A stretch of DNA of 64,000 nt from Dictyobacter aurantiacus (lineage in GTDB: Bacteria; Chloroflexota; Ktedonobacteria; Ktedonobacterales; Ktedonobacteraceae): NCBI RefSeq assembly GCF_003967515.1, contig NZ_BIFQ01000002.1:1612001-1676000 (forward strand), in the 5' to 3' direction. Below, in pieces: positions 1 through 9,806 of the stretch (the first letter of the stretch is position 1; every line of letters begins with the position of its first letter). The notes beneath the pieces were generated by a model. That model saw only the letters and a program-made list of their open reading frames with translations. It ran no database searches and was not told the DNA's origin. A program made the position numbers and the translations under genes.

Positions 1-61
1 TATACCATCCGTTGAAGGGGTAAACGACTATGGCCCTGCAATAGGAGTGAAAGGATGAAGA

Positions 62-862
62 ATGAAAAAAGGAGAAATGTTGATACAGAGCAATGAGTTT
101 TCTCCGGAAATGATGGAGAGACATCAACCTCTTAAAGGGAAAGTGGCGCTAGTCACCGGCGCTTCTCAAAGTATTGGACGCGCTATAGCCGAGCGACTCA
201 GTCGAGACGGTGCCAGTGTGATTCTCCATTATCGCAACCACGAGCACGAGGCCCAACAAGCCGTGGAAGCCATACGTGCACAGGGAGGAACTGTTCTTGC
301 TTTGCAGGCAGATTTAACAGAGAGAGGAGCGATTGAACACCTATTTGAGGAGGTGCATGGCCATTTTGGGCGCATCGACATCGTCGTCGCGAATGCGGGT
401 GTACCGCACAGAATGCCCATCATCGAGGTCACTGAGGAGCAGTTCGATCAGGTGTTTGCCATCAACACACGCAGTGTGTTCTTTATGCTTCAGGAAGCTG
501 CACGTCGCGTTGAGCCAGGCGGTCGTCTTGTTGTCATATCATCAAGTACAACGTACTACCCGACACAGGGAGTAGCGGTGTATGCCGGCAGTAAAGCTGC
601 CTCAAAACTCTTCGTTGAAGTGATGGCCCAGGAAATCGGTCAGCGCCAAGTAACCGTCAACAGTGTCCTGGTTGGAGCCACCGATTCAGGATTCCTTGAA
701 GAATACCCCTTGGAAGAGAAGCAGCGTATAGCCCAGTCGTCACCTATGGGCCGCCTGGGAACACCTCAAGATACTGCCGATGTGGTCGCGTTCCTCGCCA
801 GCTACGATGCGCGTTGGATCTCGGGACAGCATATTCTTACGAACGGCGCAGCACATATCTAA
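62..862 (+). CDS. SDR family oxidoreductase
   Basis: Classical short-chain dehydrogenase/reductase of 266 aa, expected to be a cytosolic NAD(P)-dependent enzyme; the substrate is unknown. The Rossmann motif TGASQSIG lies at residues 32-39, NAG at 111-113, catalytic serines at 160-162 and the YxxxK pair at Tyr174/Lys178. The third Gly of the usual TGxxxGIG is replaced by Ser, and the C-terminus ends NGA rather than the usual DGG. An AGGAG/AAGGA stretch precedes ATG 62; an in-frame ATG at 77 with its own GGAG is an alternative start. A second SDR follows 100 bp downstream, so the two may act on related substrates. Confidence 0.9.
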   Translation: MKKGEMLIQSNEFSPEMMERHQPLKGKVALVTGASQSIGRAIAERLSRDGASVILHYRNHEHEAQQAVEAIRAQGGTVLALQADLTERGAIEHLFEEVHGHFGRIDIVVANAGVPHRMPIIEVTEEQFDQVFAINTRSVFFMLQEAARRVEPGGRLVVISSSTTYYPTQGVAVYAGSKAASKLFVEVMAQEIGQRQVTVNSVLVGATDSGFLEEYPLEEKQRIAQSSPMGRLGTPQDTADVVAFLASYDARWISGQHILTNGAAHI

Positions 863-961
863 ATACGCTCATAGAGCAAACACAGAATCCATCTGGGCTT
901 GCCAAGCATATATGATCTCGCGAAAGTAATATGATTGTACTTAGAAAGAAAGGAAAGAATC

Positions 962-1759
962 ATGAACACGTTTTCTAATACACCGGAATTTTTCTCAAGG
1001 AATAGCTTGCTCAGAGACAAGGTAGCCATCATTACCGGTGCCAGTCGAGGTATCGGGGCAGCCGCGGCCCGCTTATTCGCGCAAGCAGGTGCTGCCGTGG
1101 TGCTAGCAGCCCGAACCGCTGATTCGTTGAACGCGCTCGTCGAAGAGATCAGTGCTGCGGGAGGAAGGGCAGTAGCGGTGCCAACAGACGTGACCAACGC
1201 GGCCTCCGTAGAGGCACTGGTCGCACGCACCCTTGAAGTCTACGGACATCTGGATATTGCCTTCAACAATGCAGGGGTAGGTGCTCCCAATGCTCGCCTC
1301 ATTGATGTTAGCGAAGAGGATTTTGATCGTGTGGTTGATGGGAATTTGAAGAGTGCCTTTTTATGCATGAAATACGAAATCCTGGCGATGCTCAAGAATG
1401 GCCAGGGGGCCATTGTGAATACGAGTTCGGTAGGTGGGTTAATTGCCAATTATAACCGTACTCCATACATTTCAAGCAAGCATGGGGTGATTGGAATTAC
1501 CAAAGCAGCCGCTCTGGAGTATGCCCCAGAGCATATCCGTGTCAATGCCATTGCCCCTGGAGCGACGCGGACAGAGATGATTATGCGGGGGTATGCAGGA
1601 ACAGAAGAGGGGCAGCGACAACTCAACGCTGCGATCCCAATGCGGCGCATGGCTAATTCAGAAGAAGTGGCAGAAGCGGCACTCTGGCTCTGCTCAGATG
1701 CCGCTTCGTATGTGACAGGCGTCGCGCTCCCTGTAGATGGGGGCTATATCGTTCCATAA
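962..1759 (+). CDS. SDR family oxidoreductase (3-oxoacyl-ACP reductase/glucose dehydrogenase-like)
   Basis: SDR of 265 aa with every classical motif: TGASRGIG (25-32), NNAG (102-105), Ser155/156, Tyr169-xxx-Lys173, and a C-terminal VDGGY that is usual in FabG-like enzymes. The open frame extends upstream to 935, but the AGAAAGGAAAG ribosome site directly before ATG 962 fixes the start there. The substrate cannot be read from sequence. It follows another SDR gene in the same direction. Confidence 0.9.
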   Translation: MNTFSNTPEFFSRNSLLRDKVAIITGASRGIGAAAARLFAQAGAAVVLAARTADSLNALVEEISAAGGRAVAVPTDVTNAASVEALVARTLEVYGHLDIAFNNAGVGAPNARLIDVSEEDFDRVVDGNLKSAFLCMKYEILAMLKNGQGAIVNTSSVGGLIANYNRTPYISSKHGVIGITKAAALEYAPEHIRVNAIAPGATRTEMIMRGYAGTEEGQRQLNAAIPMRRMANSEEVAEAALWLCSDAASYVTGVALPVDGGYIVP

Positions 1760-1860
1760 CAAACAACACGAAAGCAACAACAACAGGGCTTTTTAGTTTA
1801 CCCGTTTTCCCTGTAACGCTCGCAAGGCTTCGCCTCGCTCTCCGGGGGAAAAGACATGAG

Positions 1861-2586
1861 TTACCCTGAATTTTGAGAACAGATTTTCGAGCCTTGATTG
1901 GTTCCAATCGAGGCTCGAAGGAAACAAGAAAATGAAAAAATTGGGCGTATATCATGGTAAAACCTGCTCAGCGCCCACCACCTTGGCCAGTGTTGCCCCA
2001 AATCCAGACGAAGGTTCCAGAGCCATTGGTTCAAGATTTGCCAAAATTCCTGGCCATAGCTGGTCCGAGAACACCACCGATCGGTGGACTGTTCATGATC
2101 TTCAGGAGAGGACGGTCTCAAAGGACCCTCGATGCAGATACAGATCCAGCACATCAGTGCAGGTGAAGCAGAAGGGGGCGCCGTAGTGAGAAACAATTCA
2201 TACACCGTCTCATCACGCAGAACTCCAATGGGCGGTTTGCTGGTGGAGGAAGTTGGGTGGGTTGCTACGATCACACGCACGCAAGGCTCGGTTGGGGTCA
2301 GTGGCACCGCGGGGCAATCGAAGAGGGAACGGCTTGCTCCACTCTCGGGATGAACGGTGTGTTGGTCAGGAGGGGATTGCAAACGGGTTTGTACCAGGGG
2401 CAGATCAAGGAGCCCATAGTCCTTACGGTGCACCGTGATACCGACGCCGGACTGCACCAGGTCTTTGAGGACGCCCCCGTTGCCATACAGGCCATCTAAT
2501 CCTACAGTTGTAGATGGCTTGCAATAGCATTTCGATGCCTGTAGTGGCAGAGTCTCGCGAGGGCTTGATGCGCGCGTCGCCAGCAT
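1861..2586 (-). pseudogene. degraded DDE transposase fragment
   Basis: The minus-strand frame keeps islands typical of the C-terminal part of IS4/IS1634-like transposases, such as DRWC followed by QEFWQI and WNLRLDLGQH, separated by segments that make sense only after frame changes. No start codon with a ribosome site and no intact catalytic triad were found. It lies head-to-tail with the IS701-like pseudogene. It is read as an old insertion remnant and is unlikely to make protein. Confidence 0.5.
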
Positions 2587-2677
2587 GACCAGGCCAAGCG
2601 ATACGCAAAAGAAAGAGACTGTGTGCCTACGAGATAAAAGAAAAGCCGTCGGATTTCAGCAACAGAGAGGGGAACCA

Positions 2678-3918
2678 TCACCGGGAGGTCAGAAGATACT
2701 TGGGCTTGAACAGAGTCGGTCTCCTCTGACTCTGGGGTTTGGAGAGATTGCTCAGACTTTTTTTAAGCACATCTTGTTCTCCATTAGCTCGTAAAACGGT
2801 TAAAAAAGCTAAAGCGAGCATTGAGAGCGTCACATGTCGGTACCATCCGTGCCAGGAATGCACTTCATACTCATCCAAGCCCACTTCACCTTTCCCTTCC
2901 TCAAAACACTGTTCCACGGTCCAGCGCGCGCCAAAAGCCTCCACCATCTCTCCTCTAACGAAGTGCCAATGGGAGCAAAAACCAGCACATAGGCCATCTC
3001 AGCAGGTTTTGTTCCTTCATCCAGGCTTCGTCTGATCAGGAGCCAGCGCTGCCACCCGCTGATTTCTGGTGCCGCGAGTTCAATGCGCGCCCACGCGAAG
3101 AGGCGAGGGCCTTTACTCCCTGTGCCTGCACTCAACACCTGCCAATCCTCTCTGGCTATGTCATGCGCCACCTGATCCACTCGTTTGCAGGTTCCCTGCA
3201 CCTCCACCTGTTCTTTGCAGGTTACCGCCAACGCATACGCCTGTTTGCGAGCCTCCAGACCAGCTCGCAACGACTGTGCGCTCCCGTACACGGTATCACC
3301 GGTTACCCAGGCGGCGGGGAGGCCAGCATCTAAAGTGCGCCAAAGCATTCGCGCGGCCAGTTCCGGTTTTGTGGCGAAAGTCACCGAAACGGGCACATGA
3401 GCTTCTCGGCAACGCTCCTGGTCGTCAGCCCAACTCTTGGGGAGGTACAACTCGCGATCCAACAACGTGTGTCCACGCGAACTGGCGTAGGAAAGAAACA
3501 CCCCTACCTGGCAATTTTCGATGCGCCCAGCCGTGCCACTGTACTGTCGTTGAACCCCCACCGATTTGAGTCCCTTTTTGAGAAAACCTGTCTCATCAAT
3601 CACCAACACCGCCTTGGGCTCTGCAAGCGATTCCCAGACATACATACGTAACGCATCTCGCACCCTGTCACAATCCCATCTGGCGCGGTCTAACAGATGT
3701 TGCATGGCATACGGTGTGGCTTCTCCTACCTCTTCAGCCACTTGCCATCCGTTTTTTCGTGAGGCTCCGCTCATCAATCCTTGTATGTAGGCCAGAGCTC
3801 GCTGATGAGACTCTGATCGAACGAAATGCTGTCTGATCTGTTGGCTCAGTTGGTCGAGCGCCGTAGTCCAAACCTCTTTAGGGGAAGAAGATGGGCAAGC
3901 TTCTGGGGAAAAAGCCAT
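2678..3918 (-). pseudogene. IS701-family transposase, frameshifted
   Basis: The start at 3918 (MAFSPEA) has an AAGGA site upstream. The first about 325 codons are a normal IS701-type DDE transposase, with VIDETG (first Asp) and GDTVYG (second Asp). Near 2940 the frame breaks. The remainder, with RWTVEQCFEEGKGEVGL (catalytic Glu) and HSWHGWYRH, is intact in another frame down to 2678. Restoring one frame gives a full-length protein, so the loss is recent. Terminal inverted repeats were not located. The insertion sits 160 bp from the stop of the ABC ATPase gene. Confidence 0.8.
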
Positions 3919-4076
3919 AGGAGATTCCTTTGCTATCTTTGTGTTCTTTTGATACATAAAGGGAAAAGAAGTTTCTCGGTTTCGTGAGAGGTGAAAAAGG
4001 ACGATGTATTGTCCGCCTCCCAAGGAGATCAGCAGTTTGATCCGCCGATCTCCTTGAGAGAGAGTGCGCACTCCTG

Positions 4077-4952
4077 TCAAGCTCGAACAGCTTGCTTGCT
4101 CATCGTCAGCAGATAGGCTTCTTCCAGGTTGGGATCAACAACGACGGCGTGCTCGTGCGGGCGTGTGGGGCTGACGAGGCGGAGTGCCACGCCGTTCATC
4201 TGGCTGAGCATCGTGCTGACCTGGTAGCTGTTCTGCAAGCGCGAGGCTGTGGCCTGATCGACGATCACACTCCAGACCGAGCCAGCAGCGGCGGCCAGCA
4301 GAGCCTCTGGCGTTGTATCGCGCAGGACGCGTCCCGCCTGTAATATCACGAAGCGGCTGGCCACTGCCTCCACATCGCTGATGATATGGGTACTGAGAAT
4401 GATAATGCGCTGGCGGGTCAGGCTGGCGAGCAGCATGCGAAAGCGCACACGCTCGGCGGGATCGAGGCCCGCCGTCGGCTCATCGACAATCAAGAGTTCG
4501 GGGTCGCCCAGCAGCGCCTGAGCAATGCCCACGCGCTGCTTCATCCCACCAGAATAGGTAGGCAGCTTGCGATCGGCAGCCTCCTCCAGATTGACCAGTT
4601 CCAGCAGTTCATCGACGCGCCGCTTGATCTGATCAGAGGACAGCCCTTTCATCGCAGCCAGGTAGCGCAAGAACTGGCGTCCGGTGAACTCTGGATAGAC
4701 GCCGAAATCCTGGGGCAGATAGCCCAGCACCTGGCGGAGCGCCTGACCATGCGCGTGGATATCCTGCCCATTCCAGCGAATGGTCCCCGCGCTTGGCGCC
4801 AGCAGAGTCGCAAGCATGCGCATCAGGCTGGTCTTGCCGGCGCCGTTGGGTCCAACCAGCCCCAGTACGCCAGGTACGCAGCGCAGCGACAGATCGTGAA
4901 GCGCAGTCTGCGACCCATACTGTTTGCTCAGGTGATCAATAGTCAATTCCAT
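4077..4952 (-). CDS. ABC transporter ATP-binding protein
   Basis: ABC ATPase of 291 aa. Walker A GPNGAGKT is at 34-41, the Q-loop region at LPQDFG (79-84), signature YSGGMKQR at 133-140, Walker B LLIVDEPTAGLD from about 153, and the H-loop at STHI. It is the motor for the two ABC-2 permeases encoded just upstream in the same direction and probably exports or flips a small hydrophobic compound or peptide; the substrate is unknown. The frame is open to 5006, but AAGGAG ten bases before ATG 4952 sets the start. The operon lies divergent to a two-component system. Confidence 0.95.
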   Translation of the reverse strand: MELTIDHLSKQYGSQTALHDLSLRCVPGVLGLVGPNGAGKTSLMRMLATLLAPSAGTIRWNGQDIHAHGQALRQVLGYLPQDFGVYPEFTGRQFLRYLAAMKGLSSDQIKRRVDELLELVNLEEAADRKLPTYSGGMKQRVGIAQALLGDPELLIVDEPTAGLDPAERVRFRMLLASLTRQRIIILSTHIISDVEAVASRFVILQAGRVLRDTTPEALLAAAAGSVWSVIVDQATASRLQNSYQVSTMLSQMNGVALRLVSPTRPHEHAVVVDPNLEEAYLLTMSKQAVRA

Positions 4953-5011
4953 CTGTGTTTTCTCCTTCTTGTGTGAACTGGCTCCCTTCAGCGAAAGGAG
5001 CAGCAAACAGG

Positions 5012-5959
5012 TTAATTGAGTACAGCGCGGGAGCGCTTGAAGGCGAGGGCCGCGACCAGCACCAGCACCAGGCCGAGTCCGGCCAGCAGCAGGTGAGGCA
5101 CGAACCAGCCTGCCAGCGCGGGCATCTTGCTCTCAATGCCGAGAATGAGCCGCTGAAGCTGCGCCTCGCTCGTGATCGCGGGGCCCATTGGATTGGGGTA
5201 CGCGGAAAGCAGCCCGCGCCCGGTCATGCCGCTGGTGGGGTCCCAATTGACAGCCCAGGCCGGGGGCGTGCCCTTGCCCTCGCCCAGGGGGATCACCGCG
5301 CCGCCAAAGATCCACGCCACCAGGATCACGACTTTGATCAGCATGGAGAGGCGTGGGTACAGGGTGCTGAGGGCAAAGCCCAGGCTGCTGACCAGAATCG
5401 TCGCCGACACTACCATGCCGACCCAGAGGAGCAGCACAGCAGTGAGGTCTGGCGCGGGATAGTCATCCCCGGTCAGATGTAGCAGCCAGCCCAGGCCCAG
5501 GAGGGAGGCCAGCAACAGCAGCGCCAGGCCCAGGCTCATCAGCAGACTCGCCAGGTAGCGTCCCCAAACATAGGCCCGGGTTGGCAGCGCCGTCGTCAGC
5601 AGCAATTCATGAGTGCGCCGGGAAAAATCTCGTGCCACGCCATCGGCTGTCACAAAGGGCAGAAAGAGAGCCAGCACCAGCAGAACAGTGGGCAGCGTGT
5701 GAAGCAGTCCTTCCGGGCTGGTTCCGGCAATAAAGCCAGTGATCTGCAAGTTGTTACTCACCGTACCAAAGCCCTCTGACGCGTGCAGAGCCCACGTCAG
5801 GAAAAGCAGGAAGCAGAAGATGCCGAGCGCCTGAAACCAGAAAAGGCGCGAGGCGCGGAAGCGACGCAGTTCCCAGGCCAGGACACTCAGCAGCGGAGAG
5901 TTCCGTCCGCTGGGAGTGACGGTCTGCGGGTCAGGTCGAGCCTGAACGAGCGTTGTCAT
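5012..5959 (-). CDS. ABC-2 type permease
   Basis: Membrane subunit of 315 aa. A basic N-terminus with ELRRFRASR precedes about six hydrophobic segments, and the protein ends with a final helix followed by FKRSRAVLN. The SRRTHELLLTTALPTRAYVWGRYLA stretch (roughly 110-135) is the membrane-proximal coupling region usual in ABC-2 exporters. The start is ATG 5959 behind GAGAGGAT; the longer frame starts before this site and is rejected. It is a paralogue of the next permease upstream, so the transporter is probably a heterodimer with the ATPase at 4077-4952. Confidence 0.9.
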   Translation of the reverse strand: MTTLVQARPDPQTVTPSGRNSPLLSVLAWELRRFRASRLFWFQALGIFCFLLFLTWALHASEGFGTVSNNLQITGFIAGTSPEGLLHTLPTVLLVLALFLPFVTADGVARDFSRRTHELLLTTALPTRAYVWGRYLASLLMSLGLALLLLASLLGLGWLLHLTGDDYPAPDLTAVLLLWVGMVVSATILVSSLGFALSTLYPRLSMLIKVVILVAWIFGGAVIPLGEGKGTPPAWAVNWDPTSGMTGRGLLSAYPNPMGPAITSEAQLQRLILGIESKMPALAGWFVPHLLLAGLGLVLVLVAALAFKRSRAVLN

Positions 5960-6005
5960 AGAAGATCCTCTCATATAGTCTCTATTGCAGCAGTTGACGA
6001 ACGGC

Positions 6006-6980
6006 TTAATTGAGGGTGGGACGAGTGCGCTTGAAGACCAGAGCCACGATCAGCACCAGCGCCAGGCTGAGCCCGGCTAGGAGCAGATGTGGTCCGAACC
6101 AGCCTCCGAGATCGAGCAAGCTGTTCTCGACCGCGAGCAGGTCGAGCTGCGTTTGCGCTGTCGTGCCGGCTCTGTCGGCCAGATTGCTGAAGGCGGTCAT
6201 ATACCTGTTGAACAGGCCGAGCGCGATGCCAGTGCCGGTCGGGTCCCAGTTGACGTACCAGGCAGGGAGACTGAAGCTGGCAGAGTGACTGGCATCACCG
6301 AACTGGATGAAGGGCATCTCCGCCCCAACAAACCAGGCCACCATGAGCGCGACCTTCACCAGAATGGTCAGGCGCGGGAGCAGGGTGCTGAGGGCAAAGC
6401 TGAGGCCGCTCACCACGATGGTCGCGGGGACAATCAGGCCCCCCCAGACAGCCAGAAGCACGCCGATATCCGGCATGGGATAGTCGGCGAACTTCAGGTG
6501 CCAGAACCAGCCCATGCCCAGGAGAGCGACCAGCGTCAGCAGGGTCAGCCCCAGACTCAACAACAGGCCGCTCAGGTAGCGTCCCCAGAGATAGACCCGG
6601 GTTGGCAGTGCCGTTGCCATGAGCAGTTCATAGGTACGCCGGGAGAGATCTCGCGCCGCGCCATCCGCATTGATAAAAGGCAGGAGCATCCCCAACAGCA
6701 GCAACAGTCCTGTGGAAAGGGTGCGCAGCAGCCCCCAGGCGCTGGTTTCAGCCAGGTAGCCGTCAAAAGGCACGACGGCCTGCGCGTGATTGAGCGTCAG
6801 GGGTATCTTTTGGGACCACACCAGGAGAAGCGCTAGGCCAAAGAAGCCGAGGGCTTGCAGCCAGAAGATGCGGGACGCCTGGAAGCGACGCAACTCCCAG
6901 GCTATCACGCGCGCAATCAGGCGCGGTCGCTGGATCGTCCGGGTAGCCTTCCCGGAACTGGTTAGCGCAGTCATAGTCAT
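6006..6980 (-). CDS. ABC-2 type permease (paralogue of the downstream permease)
   Basis: Membrane protein of 324 aa with the same layout as its neighbour: ELRRFQASR near the N-terminus, an SRRTYELLMATALPTR coupling stretch, about six helices and a C-terminal FKRTRPTLN. First gene of the minus-strand ABC operon, with AAGGAG seven bases before ATG 6980. Its promoter region is shared with the divergent response regulator gene and carries repeated boxes, which suggests control by that regulator. Confidence 0.9.
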   Translation of the reverse strand: MTMTALTSSGKATRTIQRPRLIARVIAWELRRFQASRIFWLQALGFFGLALLLVWSQKIPLTLNHAQAVVPFDGYLAETSAWGLLRTLSTGLLLLLGMLLPFINADGAARDLSRRTYELLMATALPTRVYLWGRYLSGLLLSLGLTLLTLVALLGMGWFWHLKFADYPMPDIGVLLAVWGGLIVPATIVVSGLSFALSTLLPRLTILVKVALMVAWFVGAEMPFIQFGDASHSASFSLPAWYVNWDPTGTGIALGLFNRYMTAFSNLADRAGTTAQTQLDLLAVENSLLDLGGWFGPHLLLAGLSLALVLIVALVFKRTRPTLN

Positions 6981-7085
6981 AGGACTCTCCTTCTATATCT
7001 GGAAGTTTGGAGGCGCAGCCTGTAGCCAGAACTCTCCTCCTAAAGCAGGTTTTGTCCATTTCCTGGGACACAGGAAACTCTAAAG

Positions 7086-7147
7086 CAAAAAGATGACACT
7101 GAAGTGAAAAGAAGTTTCATCTTTTTGTCATCTTTTTGGGATAGAAT
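7086..7147 (+). promoter_or_regulatory. divergent promoter with tandem OmpR-type boxes
   Basis: Two identical 11-bp direct repeats, TCATCTTTTTG at 7117-7127 and 7128-7138, abut exactly. A third copy in the opposite orientation, CAAAAAGATGAC, lies at 7086-7097 and forms a perfect 12-bp inverted repeat with GTCATCTTTTTG at 7127-7138. A -10-like TAGAAT is at 7142-7147. Tandem sites at 11-bp spacing are the usual binding arrangement for OmpR/PhoB-family regulators, and such a regulator is encoded from 7175. Autoregulation and control of the ABC operon are inferred. Confidence 0.7.
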
Positions 7148-7174
7148 GGAAGTACCAGAAAGGAAGCAACCAGT

Positions 7175-7855
7175 ATGCGTCTATTGATTATCGAGGACGA
7201 CTATCGTCTGAGCCAGGCACTGAAAAAGAGCCTGGTTGAGGAAGGCTATGCCATCGACGCGGTCTATGATGGGGAAGAGGGCGAGAGCTATGCCGAGAGC
7301 ACGCCTTATGACGCGATTATCCTCGACATCATGCTGCCGCGCAAAGATGGGATCGCGGTCTGCCGGGCGCTTCGCCAGCACCACATCACCACGCCCATCC
7401 TGATGCTCACCGCCCGCGATACAATCGAAGACCGCGTGCAGGGTCTCGACAGCGGAGCGGATGATTACCTGGTCAAGCCCTTTGCCTTACACGAACTGCT
7501 AGCCCGCCTGCGCGCACTGTTCAGGCGCGCAGCCCCGCACAAGAACGGAGTACTGGCCGTTGGGGACCTGGTTCTCAATCCGGCCACGCATGAAGTCACG
7601 CGGGCGCGGGTACACGTCCGCCTGAATGCTAAAGAATTTGCCCTGCTGGAGTACTTCATGCGCCATCCCAACCAGGTGCTCACCCGCGACATGATCGAGA
7701 ACCATATCTGGAGTTATGATTTTATCAGCGCCTCCAATGTCGTAGATGTCTATGTGAGACGCCTGCGCCGCAAGCTTGACGACCCCTACGAGAACAAGCT
7801 GCTGGAGACCGTCTATGGAGCAGGGTATCGCCTGCGCGAGCTGGAAATAAGATGA
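7175..7855 (+). CDS. OmpR/PhoB-family response regulator
   Basis: 226 aa. Receiver domain: acidic pair in IEDD (7-9), phospho-acceptor Asp51 in ILDIMLP, Thr79 and Lys101 (LVKPF). A C-terminal winged helix (about 130-222) contains the recognition stretch NVVDVYVRRLRRKL and a VYGAGYRL wing. Start ATG 7175 follows AAAGGAAG. Its stop overlaps the kinase start as ATGA, so the two are translationally coupled. It probably binds the tandem boxes at 7086-7138. Confidence 0.95.
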   Translation: MRLLIIEDDYRLSQALKKSLVEEGYAIDAVYDGEEGESYAESTPYDAIILDIMLPRKDGIAVCRALRQHHITTPILMLTARDTIEDRVQGLDSGADDYLVKPFALHELLARLRALFRRAAPHKNGVLAVGDLVLNPATHEVTRARVHVRLNAKEFALLEYFMRHPNQVLTRDMIENHIWSYDFISASNVVDVYVRRLRRKLDDPYENKLLETVYGAGYRLRELEIR

Positions 7856-9411
7856 GGAGCGCAGAGATGCAAACAACAGTGCTTTTAGTCGGGCAGACAC
7901 AGCGCCTACTGCGTTTCTTTCACAGTCTGCGCTTTCGTCTGATGCTCTGGTATCTCCTGATTCTGGGGCTCGCGCTCTGCGCCTTTAGCGCGGCTATTTA
8001 TGTATTTGAAGCATATACCTCCTATCAGAACCTGGATACCATCCTCAATCCTACGATTGAGCAAGAGACTTCCTTCTATGACGCGCAATCTGGCCAGGTA
8101 ACAGCAAGCAGTACGAATGTCCTGGTCATCCTGCAAAATCCGCAGGGAGACATCACCCAGGTCATGCCCGCCGTGCCGTCCTCAGTTCTCCCGGCACTGA
8201 GTTCTGACCTCTCTCACATAAAAGACTGGGGGAAAGGTCAACTGTGGAGCACCAGTCGGGATTCCTTTACCTCCGCCGCTCACAACAACCAGGGGCTCCT
8301 TTTTACGAGCGGGGGGTCGCCTGTTTTTACAAGCGCGGGTTCGTCCATTGCTGCTGATCTGGGGGGCGCCTGGGATGGCTATGCCATACAACGCGTGACC
8401 ATCACCAACTGGCAGAATCATCAACCGGTTGCTTTCTTGTATGTTGGTGTTCCCAGCAGCAATATCCCGGAACAATTGCGGCAACTCCTGGCCTCACTGG
8501 CTGTGGCAACGTCTCTGGTGGTGTTGTTCTCCAGCGCGGGAGGGTACTGGCTGGCCGCGCGGGCCACGCGTCCGGTGCAAACCATCACACGCACCGCCCA
8601 GGAAATCAGCGCCACCGATCTGCACCGCCGCCTCAATCTGCAACAGCGCGATGAGATAGGAGAGCTGGCCACGACGTTTGACCTCATGCTGGATCGCCTG
8701 GAAAGAGCCTTTGAGCGCCAGCGGCAATTTACCGCCGATGCCAGCCACGAACTGCGCACCCCGCTGAGCATTGTGACAACCGAGACAGAGCGGATCTTGC
8801 AACGGCCACGCACCACCCAGGAATATACGCAGGCGCTCTCCATCATCCTCCAGGAGCAGCAACGCATGACGCGGCTGGTTGGTGATCTGCTGACCCTGGC
8901 CCGCGCAGACCAGGGGCAGAGCGTGCTCAAGCGCGAACGGGTCGATCTCAGCGAGATCGTCGTCGACGCGGCAGAAGACCTCGCACACCTGGCAGAGCGC
9001 AACGCCATCGAGATCCGCCTGTCGGGTCTGGACGAGCTAATGGTCTGGGGAGACCGGCTCTATCTGACGCAACTGTGTCTCAATCTGCTGGAAAACGCCC
9101 TCAAATACAGCGCTCAGTTTGGCAAACAGGTAGAAGTCAAACTCTCCCAGGATCAGAGTTACGCGCGGCTCCAGGTCATCGACCAGGGGCCGGGCATCGA
9201 AGCCGCGCATCTGCCCCATCTCTTCGAGCGCTTCTACCGAGTCGATCAATCCCGTACCCATACCAGACCAACGGAGAACGCGAGCCTTCCCTCTGGAAGC
9301 GGTCTGGGTCTCTCCATTGCGCGCTGGATCGTCGAAGAGCATGGTGGCTCCATCCAGGTTCGATCCTCTCCAGGCGAAGGCTCGGTCTTTGATGTGTGTT
9401 TCCCCCTCTAA
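7852..9411 (+). CDS. sensor histidine kinase
   Basis: Membrane sensor kinase of 519 aa: TM1 about 30-52, extracytoplasmic sensor 53-212 without a recognised fold, TM2 about 213-235, HAMP 236-290, HisKA with FTADASHELRTP (His299), and a HATPase domain from about 400 with an N-box (LNLLENALKYS), DQGPGIE and GSGLGLSI. ATG 7852 overlaps the regulator stop; an in-frame ATG at 7867 with GAGGAG is a possible alternative. It pairs with the preceding regulator, and its cue may be the substrate of the adjacent ABC exporter. Confidence 0.95.
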   Translation: MRSAEMQTTVLLVGQTQRLLRFFHSLRFRLMLWYLLILGLALCAFSAAIYVFEAYTSYQNLDTILNPTIEQETSFYDAQSGQVTASSTNVLVILQNPQGDITQVMPAVPSSVLPALSSDLSHIKDWGKGQLWSTSRDSFTSAAHNNQGLLFTSGGSPVFTSAGSSIAADLGGAWDGYAIQRVTITNWQNHQPVAFLYVGVPSSNIPEQLRQLLASLAVATSLVVLFSSAGGYWLAARATRPVQTITRTAQEISATDLHRRLNLQQRDEIGELATTFDLMLDRLERAFERQRQFTADASHELRTPLSIVTTETERILQRPRTTQEYTQALSIILQEQQRMTRLVGDLLTLARADQGQSVLKRERVDLSEIVVDAAEDLAHLAERNAIEIRLSGLDELMVWGDRLYLTQLCLNLLENALKYSAQFGKQVEVKLSQDQSYARLQVIDQGPGIEAAHLPHLFERFYRVDQSRTHTRPTENASLPSGSGLGLSIARWIVEEHGGSIQVRSSPGEGSVFDVCFPL

Positions 9412-9530
9412 TGGACATGCAGAGAACGACCTCTCTTGCCTCTTCTATTACCGTGAGATCTTTTGATAAGCTTCAAGGAGACTTCTTCTTTTTTCACGAA
9501 GCAATCCTGGCTTGGCAAAGCAGAGGTCAT

Positions 9531-9764
9531 CTACAACTGTAGGACTAGTTTGATGCTTCGAATGTGAGGCTTTCCCAGTTGCCGTTGGGTGATCAATAGG
9601 CAGCATGTTTGCATAAGGAGGCTGCTGTTCTCCGACTTCAATTCAATATATCTGAATATACTTTGCGCCAATACCAGATAATCATAATCCTCAAAAGAAT
9701 CCTGACTCTCCTTAACGAACGTTCGTAGTATATGTCCGAGTTCGCTATGCTTCTGTCTGTTCAT
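9531..9764 (-). CDS. possible small protein of unknown function
   Basis: A 77-codon frame starting at ATG 9764 with a weak purine-rich GAGAGAGA stretch upstream. It follows the XRE-GAF gene by 42 bp on the same strand. The N-terminal half is charged and plausible as a folded domain; no family was recognised. It may be a real second gene of that unit or a fragment. Confidence 0.3.
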   Translation of the reverse strand: MNRQKHSELGHILRTFVKESQDSFEDYDYLVLAQSIFRYIELKSENSSLLMQTCCLLITQRQLGKPHIRSIKLVLQL

Positions 9765-9806
9765 TGTCTCTCTCTTGCACCATGGATGATGAGGAGTCGG
9801 GATCCC

